The notes under the pieces: model-generated | What the model was told of the DNA's origin: nothing | Seen by the model: the letters and a program-made list of their open reading frames with translations, nothing else | Databases searched by the model: none | Assembly (NCBI GenBank): GCA_900557355.1 | Contig: USSR01000428.1 | Span: forward strand, 1-6,206 | DNA length: 6,206 bases | From: an uncultured Bacteroides sp. | GTDB lineage: Bacteria > Bacteroidota > Bacteroidia > Bacteroidales > Bacteroidaceae | Direction: 5' to 3' | Made by a program: the position numbers and the translations under genes | In this document: piece by piece, positions 1-5,963 of the stretch | Layout: each line of letters starts with the position of its first letter | How positions within the stretch are numbered: position 1 is the first letter of the stretch

Positions 1-22
1 TCTTTCGGGACAAGCCGAAAGA
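1..22 (-). terminator. Possible terminator stem-loop downstream of the receptor gene
   Basis: An 8-bp perfect stem (TCTTTCGG at 1-8, CCGAAAGA at 15-22) encloses a 6-nt loop. It sits 15 bp past the stop codon of the minus-strand receptor gene, a sensible place for a transcription terminator. Any U-tract following the stem in the minus direction would lie beyond position 1, outside the window. The visible A-run (22-26) is on the other side of the stem, so a classical rho-independent terminator is not demonstrated. Confidence 0.4.
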
Positions 23-37
23 AAAAGTACACACGCG

Positions 38-2215
38 TTACTTAAACCTCGACCTATCCACTTCCTCCCTCTTCTTCTCCCTGTATCCTCCGAATTTATA
101 CGTAAACGACACCCCGATTTCCCTGAAACAAGTATAATCATTCGTCACGTTCTGCGTACCAAAACGGATGCGTGGTTTTATCTGTCCCGTCTCAAAGATA
201 TCATTGCAATAAAGATTCAGAACAGCCTTTCCTTTGGCAAAGCCATACCGCAAAGCAGCATTTACATACCCTGAAGACGGTAAATCATAAATTCCCTGAG
301 TCGCTTTACTACGAGCCATTCCCGTCAGTGTCAGTTTCAGATCAGGCTTCTTAGAAAGAGTGAAAGTATTTGTCAGTACGGCAATACCATAACAAATATT
401 CCGGTTGAAAGGAATATCCCAGAAATCCTCATCTTTCTCATGATGCCATACACCAATCAAAGTTAAACGAGAATTTAACAATTGCTTTATATCAAATGGT
501 ATAGAAGCCTGCAATCCTGCTTGTTGCTGGTAATTAAAATTCAAATGCTTATAGATCTCCACCAGACGTTCGGAGGATTGATAAAGAGTCTGGACTGAGT
601 AATCTTTCGTATGATTAAACCATGCACTGAAGATGTATTTACTCTTCAAAATATGTGTCAACTGAAGTTGATATTCCTGAGCCGGTTTCAGGAACGGGTT
701 CCCATGTATTTCAGAATATCCACCGCCCAGATAAGAAATAGCATCCTGTACCGCCCAATAATCAGGATAATCTTTATCACTGCTCAAAGCCAATTGCCAA
801 ACATAGCCGGGGGCGGGCATATAACTCAGGTTAATGGTAGGATACCAATCCCATTGATTCCATACCGGTGTCTTATAATGTTCCACGGCAAGCGAAGCAT
901 CCAGGGAAAGTTTATCACCAAAACTTTTATTGAAACCCGCATAGAAGTTCAGAGTTTGTTCGCGACGGCGGGATTGCATATTATCGGGAATACCTGTGCT
1001 TACACCTGCCTTTGTTCCCGCACCCTTCTCCGTATCATAATAATATTGATAACTGTGGTCGATACTGGTAGTATAAACGGCACCATAATTCAATCCCCAT
1101 CCACGCCCCAGATTATGCTCCTGGGCAAGGAAGAATTTCCAGCGATTGATGCGCTGACAGTCTTCAGTATAAAAGGCCAGCTCTTCACCTTGCATGCTGC
1201 TATGCAATAACTGATCGGATGGAGAACGGTAATAAGTCAATTCAGCACCAGCTTTCAGTCCGAAAGGTGTACGGTAATCCAGACGCCCATTGTGCAGCCA
1301 ATCGGTACTGCTGCTACGGGTGTTGGACTGCTGCGTACCGTAAATATCCATCAGACTGTGGTAAGTCGAATAACTTCCATTATAAACAAAACTCAGCTGA
1401 TGATCCTTGGCAATATTGTAATCCGCCCCTACCCGGAAACTATGGGTATGTGAACGGCTCCGGCCCATCTCATCGGTTGTGATGTGATGAACCGAACCGT
1501 CCGCCAGAGAGTGCATAGCTTCTTTATCGGTTAAAGAATATCCCCGTCCGTGGTTGTGTGAGTAAAGAAAATCTGCTGAGAATTTATTTCCATTATAGAT
1601 CAGACTGGCACGTTCGTTGAAGCCCTCGTAATGTTTCTGATTATATTTGCCATAAAGCTCTCCCTGCCAGGAAGACGGGCCTCCGGTGCTTTGTTTCAGT
1701 GTGATATTGATAAGTGCACCCCGCACCTGATAGCGTGCCGGAGCATTGTACATCACTTCCGCCTTCTCAATGCGACTGGAGGGGATACTTTTCAGCAAAG
1801 AATAAAGCTGTTCGGTACTCATGGTGGTAACTTTGCCATCCAATATCACGGTTACCCCCTGCCCTGCCAACATCAACCCGCCATTCATCTCGGTTACGCC
1901 CGGCAGTTCCTTCACAGCGTCATAAGCATTATCTACGGGTAGATTACCGATAAGGCGCGGAAGATCGTACACCAGTTTACCTTGCTCCGCTTTCACGATG
2001 GGACGTTGCCCGGTAATCATTATTTCGGGAAGAGATTGATAAAGACTGTCCAGCTGCTTGTCTTGTGTTATAATACTGTCTGCGCTGAGCGTCCGTTCGC
2101 TCTCTGCATCCGTACTCTTCGTTATTTCCTGAGCGGAAACTCCTGCGCTCAATGCACATAGCATTAGGGAAAGATAGTAATAAGACTTCATGTTCATTTG
2201 TTTTAGATACGACAT
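38..2215 (-). CDS. TonB-dependent-receptor-like outer membrane beta-barrel protein
   Basis: This 725-residue protein resembles the Bacteroidota outer membrane beta-barrel family (OMP_b-brl_3 type), relatives of TonB-dependent receptors. Such proteins import or bind a ligand at the outer membrane; the substrate is unknown. Residues 9-28 form a signal peptide cleaved before Gln29 (VSA|Q). Residues about 62-175 are a plug-like domain: PEIMITGQRP, then LPGV, then VTVILDGK, then SRIEKAEVMYNAPARY and an INITLK end, the usual plug signature. Residues about 180-712 are aromatic-rich alternating strands of a barrel, ending near FTYKFGG before a charged tail. There is no N-terminal carboxypeptidase-regulatory-like domain, and no SusD partner is visible, though the downstream side is cut off at position 1. 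Three in-frame ATGs (2215, 2197, 2191) could start it. The longest is given; an A-rich stretch precedes 2197, and 2191 gives the most compact signal peptide. It is transcribed divergently from a two-component system, which may regulate it (inference). Confidence 0.9.
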   Translation of the reverse strand: MSYLKQMNMKSYYYLSLMLCALSAGVSAQEITKSTDAESERTLSADSIITQDKQLDSLYQSLPEIMITGQRPIVKAEQGKLVYDLPRLIGNLPVDNAYDAVKELPGVTEMNGGLMLAGQGVTVILDGKVTTMSTEQLYSLLKSIPSSRIEKAEVMYNAPARYQVRGALINITLKQSTGGPSSWQGELYGKYNQKHYEGFNERASLIYNGNKFSADFLYSHNHGRGYSLTDKEAMHSLADGSVHHITTDEMGRSRSHTHSFRVGADYNIAKDHQLSFVYNGSYSTYHSLMDIYGTQQSNTRSSSTDWLHNGRLDYRTPFGLKAGAELTYYRSPSDQLLHSSMQGEELAFYTEDCQRINRWKFFLAQEHNLGRGWGLNYGAVYTTSIDHSYQYYYDTEKGAGTKAGVSTGIPDNMQSRRREQTLNFYAGFNKSFGDKLSLDASLAVEHYKTPVWNQWDWYPTINLSYMPAPGYVWQLALSSDKDYPDYWAVQDAISYLGGGYSEIHGNPFLKPAQEYQLQLTHILKSKYIFSAWFNHTKDYSVQTLYQSSERLVEIYKHLNFNYQQQAGLQASIPFDIKQLLNSRLTLIGVWHHEKDEDFWDIPFNRNICYGIAVLTNTFTLSKKPDLKLTLTGMARSKATQGIYDLPSSGYVNAALRYGFAKGKAVLNLYCNDIFETGQIKPRIRFGTQNVTNDYTCFREIGVSFTYKFGGYREKKREEVDRSRFK

Positions 2216-2244
2216 AAATGTGTTCAGACTTAGATGTTATTGGA

Positions 2245-2328
2245 TGTTAACCTTGGTTGACAGGCCTGTTGACCAACGTTGACAAGCCTGTTTACCAAGG
2301 TTGACAGACCTGTTGACCAAGGTTAACA
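2245..2328. repeat. Helically phased GTTNAC array with 13-bp terminal inverted repeats
   Basis: Eight GTTNAC hexamers begin at 2246, 2256, 2268, 2278, 2290, 2300, 2312 and 2322. Steps alternate 10, 12, 10, 12, 10, 12 and 10 bp (mean about 10.9), close to one helical turn. Five copies are GTTGAC, the two outermost are GTTAAC and one is GTTTAC. Equivalently there are three 22-bp tandem units (2256-2277, 2278-2299, 2300-2321). The ends form a perfect 13-bp inverted repeat, TGTTAACCTTGGT (2245-2257) against ACCAAGGTTAACA (2316-2328). Allowing G-U pairs, the plus-strand copy pairs across about 30 bp with a single mismatch (C2265 against A2308). The array ends 29 bp before the outermost receptor start codon, so it lies in that gene's promoter or leader. 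It could be an operator array, an RNA hairpin or a dispersed intergenic repeat; the sequence alone does not decide. Confidence 0.85.
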
Positions 2329-2365
2329 CCCAATTATGCAAGGGAGCGAACGGGATTATCCCTAT

Positions 2366-2381
2366 ATCTTTTGCAAAAGAT
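2366..2381. promoter_or_regulatory. Perfect 16-bp palindrome, candidate operator
   Basis: ATCTTTTGCAAAAGAT is a perfect palindrome midway between the divergent genes. A shorter perfect inverted repeat, GGGAT-T-ATCCC (2352-2362), lies 3 bp to its left. The TGCAAAA of its right half recurs at 2388-2394. Symmetric sites like this suit a dimeric DNA-binding protein. The two-component regulator here is of a class that usually binds direct repeats, so any binder is probably another protein. No hairpin role is evident. Confidence 0.4.
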
Positions 2382-2422
2382 GCCTTGTGCAAAACCGAAT
2401 CATCCCTTAAGCTCTTGCACTG

Positions 2423-2429
2423 CAAAGTA
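2423..2429 (-). promoter_or_regulatory. Weak candidate -7 element for the receptor gene
   Basis: On the minus strand this reads TACTTTG followed by CA, one base short of the Bacteroides TANNTTTG -7 consensus. No clear -33 TTTG lies 19-21 bp upstream of it. If used, it would give the receptor mRNA a leader of roughly 200 nt containing the palindrome and the GTTNAC array. No better TANNTTTG match was found on this strand between 2216 and 2480. The call is tentative. Confidence 0.2.
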
Positions 2430-2450
2430 CGGTGAAATCTTCCGGACTTT

Positions 2451-2533
2451 GTGTTATCCGGAACTTACGTAGTCTTATCTAGTGTTATCTGAAGTGTTAT
2501 TTAGTCTTACCGTTCATACATGTAGTGGTTATC
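2451..2533 (+). promoter_or_regulatory. Phased TTA half-site array upstream of the kinase promoter, candidate regulator binding region
   Basis: Half-sites of the form (G/C)TTA(T/C) occur with TTA at 2454, 2465, 2475, 2485, 2497, 2507 and 2529. Steps are 11, 10, 10, 12, 10 and 22 bp, which is one helical turn with a single turn skipped. The best copies are TAGTCTTATC (2470-2479), TAGTGTTATC (2480-2489), AAGTGTTATT (2492-2501) and TAGTCTTACC (2502-2511). The last half-site ends 5 bp before the -7 element. OmpR/PhoB-family regulators typically bind tandem direct half-sites about 10-11 bp apart, and the operon encodes such a regulator. Autoregulation is therefore a reasonable inference, not shown. 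Confidence 0.55.
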
Positions 2534-2538
2534 TTTCC

Positions 2539-2546
2539 TATCTTTG
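2539..2546 (+). promoter_or_regulatory. Bacteroides-type -7 promoter element for the kinase-regulator operon
   Basis: TATCTTTG matches the TANNTTTG -7 consensus of the Bacteroidota primary sigma factor exactly. It ends 22 bp before the ATG at 2569, implying a leader of only about 15 nt. At the -33 distance (about 2513-2520) there is no TTTG, only TTCATACA. A promoter with a good -7 and a poor -33 next to tandem half-sites suggests activator dependence. Confidence 0.65.
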
Positions 2547-2568
2547 TCCATATAAATACAAGAGCTAC

Positions 2569-4206
2569 ATGAAACTGCCATTCAGACCTATTGCCATATT
2601 AGTCATAATCTCTCTGCTGGGTATCTTTATTTACCAGGCATACTGGATCACGGGGCTATACAAAACGATGAAGCACGAACTGGAACAAAGCATCGTAGAG
2701 GCCATGCGCATGAGTGATTATAATGAGATGATGCTGCGTGTAAAGGAGATGCAAAAAGAAAATAAAGCCCACGGTTCCGTAGAGGTTTCAGCAGGATACA
2801 ATTCCGATTCCGGAAAATCATTTGTCCGCAGCAGTACAACTGTTAACCAAACAGACAGTGCCGGAAGTCGTTCACTTTTAAAAGAAGGTATCCCTATGAA
2901 GTATGACAGTGTATCAGTAAGTTATCCGAATGACTCGACAAGAGATATCCTTTTCACACGGGGACAGGAAGGCACAAATATTTCAGTCTGGGCAGAAAGA
3001 GATTCAGTAAAAGAGGTCCTGGAAGATACAGTGATTAATGAGGATGAACCTCAGGCTTCTTTAAGAGCCGAAGGTGGAATAGACATGATGCTGCGTGACC
3101 AAAGCAGTATGGTGGAACTTGCCACTTTCATCCAGCGCGGAATGCACTCGGGGCTGGATATTTTTATAGAACCTGATATAGCCGTTTATGACAGTCTGCT
3201 GAATACCTATCTGCAAGAACGGGGGCTTAAACTTCCCTACCGATTGGAGCGTCTTCATTCCGGTGCTGATCCGGACTCAACGCTGGTTTATACTGATACG
3301 CTCGCCATTGTCGGGACTCCCGGATACATACCCAGTGAAAAAGCAAAACAATATAATTATGCTTTCGACATTCACTCCAATCAAAGTTACCGCCTCACAA
3401 TAGAGCCTATTTATAAGATTGTATTGCGGCAGATGAGCGGTATTCTTACCACATCATTCGTTATTCTTATTATATTAGGTTTCTCCTTCTGGTTTCTTAT
3501 CCGCACCATTTTGCGGCAGAAAACACTGGAAGAGATGAAGAGCGACTTTACCAACAACATTACCCACGAGCTGAAAACACCTATTGCCGTGGCGTATGCC
3601 GCCAACGATGCTTTGCTTAATTTCAATCTGGCAGAAGACAAGCAACAACGGGATAAGTATCTGGTTATCTGCCAAGAACAGTTACAGCGATTAAGCGGAC
3701 TGGTGGAACAAATTCTCTCCATGAGTATGGAACGCCGTAAAACCTTCCGTTTGCATCCGGAGACGCTCAGCTTGCACGATCTGTTCCCGGCACTCATCGA
3801 ACAGCATAAACTGAAAGCGGGCAAGCCTGTAGAAATCAATCTCGACATTGCACCGGAAGACCTGACAATCATTGCCGACCGTACACACTTTAGTAATATT
3901 CTGAGTAATCTGATAGATAATGCCATCAAATACTCTCCGGATAAAGCCGACATAATGATCTGTTGCCGGAAAAAGGAAACGGAACAAGTGGAAATCTCAG
4001 TTACAGACCACGGTATTGGTATCCCTACGGATAAACAACCTCACATTTTCGATAAATTCTACCGGGTTCCGACAGGAAATATCCACAATACCAAAGGCTA
4101 CGGGCTGGGGCTTTTCTATGTAAAGACAATGGTAGAAAAGCACGGTGGCATTGTAACCGTACGAAGTGAAGCGGGAAAAGGAAGTACTTTTACAATAAGA
4201 ATCTGA
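2569..4206 (+). CDS. Two-component sensor histidine kinase
   Basis: This 545-residue inner-membrane kinase autophosphorylates on His333 and passes the phosphate to the regulator encoded next. TM1 covers about residues 7-27. A periplasmic sensor region covers about 28-290; it begins with a Met-rich, probably helical stretch (34-61), then a Ser/Asp-rich part, and includes an LPYRLE segment common in Bacteroidota kinases. TM2 is about 292-311. HisKA follows with NITHELKTP (His333). The ATPase domain has an N-box around Asn451 (LIDNAIKYS), a G1 box DHGIGIP (Asp480, Gly482, Gly484), an FDKFYR F-box and a GYGLGL G2 box (510-515). All catalytic motifs are intact. There is no HAMP or receiver domain. 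The start at 2569 is preferred over an in-frame GTG at 2482, because that GTG lies inside the half-site array and upstream of the -7 element. The pair resembles the RprX/RprY type in general layout, but I cannot assign that name. The signal is unknown. Confidence 0.95.
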   Translation: MKLPFRPIAILVIISLLGIFIYQAYWITGLYKTMKHELEQSIVEAMRMSDYNEMMLRVKEMQKENKAHGSVEVSAGYNSDSGKSFVRSSTTVNQTDSAGSRSLLKEGIPMKYDSVSVSYPNDSTRDILFTRGQEGTNISVWAERDSVKEVLEDTVINEDEPQASLRAEGGIDMMLRDQSSMVELATFIQRGMHSGLDIFIEPDIAVYDSLLNTYLQERGLKLPYRLERLHSGADPDSTLVYTDTLAIVGTPGYIPSEKAKQYNYAFDIHSNQSYRLTIEPIYKIVLRQMSGILTTSFVILIILGFSFWFLIRTILRQKTLEEMKSDFTNNITHELKTPIAVAYAANDALLNFNLAEDKQQRDKYLVICQEQLQRLSGLVEQILSMSMERRKTFRLHPETLSLHDLFPALIEQHKLKAGKPVEINLDIAPEDLTIIADRTHFSNILSNLIDNAIKYSPDKADIMICCRKKETEQVEISVTDHGIGIPTDKQPHIFDKFYRVPTGNIHNTKGYGLGLFYVKTMVEKHGGIVTVRSEAGKGSTFTIRI

Positions 4207-4221
4207 ATAACATTGCTTATT

Positions 4222-4935
4222 ATGAAAATGAATCAAGATATGGACAAAATCAAGGTACTGCTGGTTGAGGATGAACAAACCCTCGCCATGATTATCAAAG
4301 ATACGCTGGAAGGCCAGAACTTTATCATCCATACTGCTGCCGATGGCGAGGAAGGTCTGCGTATGTTCTTCGACTTACGCCCTGATGTACTGGTAGCCGA
4401 TGTTATGATGCCTCGCATGGATGGTTTTGAAATGGTACGCCACATCCGTCAGACCGACAAACGAACTCCGGTACTTTTTCTCACTGCCCGTTCTTCCATC
4501 AATGATGTGGTAGAAGGCTTTGAACTCGGGGCCAACGACTATCTGAAAAAGCCTTTCGGCATGCAGGAACTTATCGTACGCATTAAAGCGCTGGTGGGCA
4601 AAGCATTTACATTCAAAGAGGAACCGAAGAAGGAAGAAACCTGTTTCAAGATAGGCGATTACCATTTCAACTCTGTCACACAGATATTATCCCATACCGG
4701 AATAGAGCAGGAACTCTCCCACCGCGAGGCCGAAATCCTGAAACGCCTGTGCGAAAACCGTAATCAGGTAGTGAATACCCAGAATATCCTGCTCGATCTT
4801 TGGGGGGACGACAGTTTCTTCAATTCGCGCAGCCTGCACGTGTTCATCACTAAATTGCGACATAAACTTTATAAGGACGAACGTATCCGCATTGTCAATG
4901 TCCGAGGTATCGGATACAAACTTATCATCAACTGA
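4222..4935 (+). CDS. OmpR/PhoB-family response regulator
   Basis: This 237-residue DNA-binding regulator is the likely partner of the adjacent kinase, whose stop codon is only 15 bp upstream. The receiver domain covers about residues 10-126. It has the acidic pair Glu16-Asp17 (VLLVEDE), phospho-acceptor Asp60 (VADVMMP), the switch Thr88 (LFLTARS) and Lys110 (YLKKPF), all intact. A charged linker (about 127-141) leads to a winged-helix domain (142-237) with the recognition helix near 201-215 (SRSLHVFITKLRHK) and a C-terminal wing hairpin, VNVRGIGYKL. Alternative starts are a TTG at 4213 and ATGs at 4228 and 4240. ATG 4222 is chosen as the first ATG after the kinase stop, but 4240, immediately before KIKVLLVEDE, is also possible. 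Likely targets are the phased half-sites upstream of its own operon and possibly the divergent receptor gene (inference). Confidence 0.95.
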   Translation: MKMNQDMDKIKVLLVEDEQTLAMIIKDTLEGQNFIIHTAADGEEGLRMFFDLRPDVLVADVMMPRMDGFEMVRHIRQTDKRTPVLFLTARSSINDVVEGFELGANDYLKKPFGMQELIVRIKALVGKAFTFKEEPKKEETCFKIGDYHFNSVTQILSHTGIEQELSHREAEILKRLCENRNQVVNTQNILLDLWGDDSFFNSRSLHVFITKLRHKLYKDERIRIVNVRGIGYKLIIN

Positions 4936-4960
4936 AACTTCCGTTAACACATAACGACTT

Positions 4961-5740
4961 ATGAAAAAACTATTCATCATTCTGTTCCTTCTCACTGTTT
5001 CCTTTCGCGTTGCTGCACAAAACGAGCAAACAAAGGACAGCACATTATTGAATCGTTTTCCCACGGAAATGGGAAAAGAACCGTTGTTTCCTCCACCCGG
5101 AACAGCTGTCGCTCCTAATCGGGATATGCCGGTAAAGACTTCTCTCAGCATGGATAGCACAGACTTACGCATCATTCTTCCGACTTATTATCCCAACTTT
5201 CCGTGGATGGATATCAGAATGGGAAAGATGGTCAGCAGTTACGATCCTTTCGTGATGGATTACGAGCATTACGGTGCTTTTCAGCTTTCACCTAATAGTA
5301 TATTGAGCACATTCAGCACCTACAATACCTACCCTACTATGGGAACAATTATCCAGTCAGGTGCCGATTTTATATATCGCCCTGATGAACGCTGGGAATT
5401 GACAGGGGGTATGTATACCGCCAAATACACCATCCCTTCGCGCATGCATGGTTCTCAATTCGACATTGGCTTGGATGCCTCTGCCGCCTATCGCATCAAC
5501 AATTTCCTTCGTATCCGCTTCTTCGGACAATATTCAGGCTTTGGCAAACAAAACTCTCTGAACGGATATATGAATCCTATGTATCCACAAAGCCACTACG
5601 GTGTAGTCATGGAAGTGAAAATCAATGATTATCTGGAAATACAGGGAGGCGTGGAACGAGCGTACAATGCTTCGAAAATGAAGTGGGAAACAGTCCCGAT
5701 ACTTGCTCCGGTGATTCATCTCAATAGAAAAAAGAAATAG
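4961..5740 (+). CDS. Exported protein of unknown function, probable small outer-membrane beta-structure protein
   Basis: I do not recognise a named family. The 259-residue product begins with a signal peptide (MKKLFIILFL to about Ala19, cleaved before Gln20), so it leaves the cytoplasm. Residues 21-65 are polar and Pro-rich (PLFPPPG) and probably extended. From about 125 on there are three hairpin-like blocks of alternating residues joined by short polar turns: 134-156 (turn YRPDERW), 170-191 (turn YRINNF) and 213-235 (turn VKINDY). Each pairs a strand of small/aromatic residues with a Gly/aromatic strand, as in outer membrane barrels. However, the C-terminus ends in a basic HLNRKKK rather than an aromatic, so barrel insertion is uncertain. 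It starts 25 bp after the regulator stop with no promoter or terminator between, so it is probably co-transcribed with the two-component system. It may be an output or an accessory envelope component. Confidence 0.85.
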   Translation: MKKLFIILFLLTVSFRVAAQNEQTKDSTLLNRFPTEMGKEPLFPPPGTAVAPNRDMPVKTSLSMDSTDLRIILPTYYPNFPWMDIRMGKMVSSYDPFVMDYEHYGAFQLSPNSILSTFSTYNTYPTMGTIIQSGADFIYRPDERWELTGGMYTAKYTIPSRMHGSQFDIGLDASAAYRINNFLRIRFFGQYSGFGKQNSLNGYMNPMYPQSHYGVVMEVKINDYLEIQGGVERAYNASKMKWETVPILAPVIHLNRKKK

Positions 5741-5742
5741 AA

Positions 5743-5777
5743 AACGGGCTGCATTTCCACACGAGATACAGCCCGTT
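5743..5777 (+). terminator. Terminator stem-loop ending the kinase-regulator-exported protein operon
   Basis: AACGGGCTG (5743-5751) pairs perfectly with CAGCCCGTT (5769-5777) around a 17-nt loop that can close further by a few pairs. The stem starts 2 bp after the TAG stop of the exported-protein gene. It is GC-rich and preceded by an A-run, but followed by CATTTACC rather than a full T-tract, so termination may be incomplete. Confidence 0.7.
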
Positions 5778-5907
5778 CATTTACCGGTTAGAGAGGAACA
5801 AATAGATTGCTTATAAAACCAATTCAATTATTTACGCTCCAAAGATAACAACAATACTCAAATATCAGCATATAATATACAAGTTTTATTTTAATAAATG
5901 CTATATA

Positions 5908-5939
5908 TTTCCATAATTCATACTTATTTCTTATATTCG
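5908..5939 (+). promoter_or_regulatory. Candidate promoter of the truncated right-edge gene
   Basis: TATATTCG (5932-5939) differs from the Bacteroides -7 consensus TANNTTTG at one position. A TTTC (5908-5911), one base off the -33 TTTG, lies 20 bp upstream, within the usual spacing. The -7 ends 24 bp before the ATG at 5964, much like the 22 bp seen for the kinase promoter. The surrounding 5778-5963 stretch is very AT-rich and holds no gene I can support. Confidence 0.45.
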
Positions 5940-5963
5940 CCATTAAATAAAGACCATTAAGTG

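Larger units (their letters stand above)
2216..2568. other. Divergent intergenic regulatory region
   Basis: These 353 bases separate the divergent receptor and kinase genes, and I see no credible gene in them. From left to right they hold a phased GTTNAC repeat array (2245-2328), a short inverted repeat GGGATTATCCC (2352-2362), a 16-bp palindrome (2366-2381), a weak minus-strand promoter candidate (2423-2429), a second phased half-site array (about 2451-2533) and a strong Bacteroides -7 element for the kinase operon (2539-2546). A 62-codon minus-strand frame crosses the first array, but it needs a TTG start and its C-terminal part is just translated repeat. Confidence 0.8.

Noticed and set aside
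611..1210. 199-codon plus-strand open frame
   Set aside because: It lies antisense to the receptor barrel region. Its composition is an artefact of the reverse frame and it has no promoter or domain.
38..2215. Receptor as a SusC-type component of a polysaccharide utilisation locus
   Set aside because: It is shorter than typical SusC proteins, lacks the N-terminal carboxypeptidase-regulatory-like domain, and no SusD or glycan-degrading enzyme is visible.
2245..2328. Possible CRISPR array
   Set aside because: The 22-bp units are directly adjacent with no unique spacers, and no cas genes are present.
2245..2328. Possible insertion sequence or MITE end
   Set aside because: There are terminal inverted repeats, but I see no flanking target-site duplication (left flank TTGGA, right flank CCCAA) and no transposase. 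The internal sequence is all tandem repeat.
2237..2425. 62-codon minus-strand frame in the intergenic region
   Set aside because: It uses a TTG start and its second half is translation of the GTTNAC array, so it is not a credible gene.
3411..3953. 180-codon minus-strand open frame
   Set aside because: It is fully antisense to the kinase HisKA/ATPase region, whose motifs are intact. Its product is Ser/Arg/Leu-rich with no recognisable domain.
4943..4950. GTTAACAC between the regulator and the exported-protein gene, matching the edge of the GTTNAC array
   Set aside because: It is a single copy of a short motif with no phased neighbours, so chance is the simplest explanation.
4687..5175. 162-codon minus-strand open frame spanning the regulator end and the next gene
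   Set aside because: It is antisense to two well-supported genes and resembles no family I recognise.
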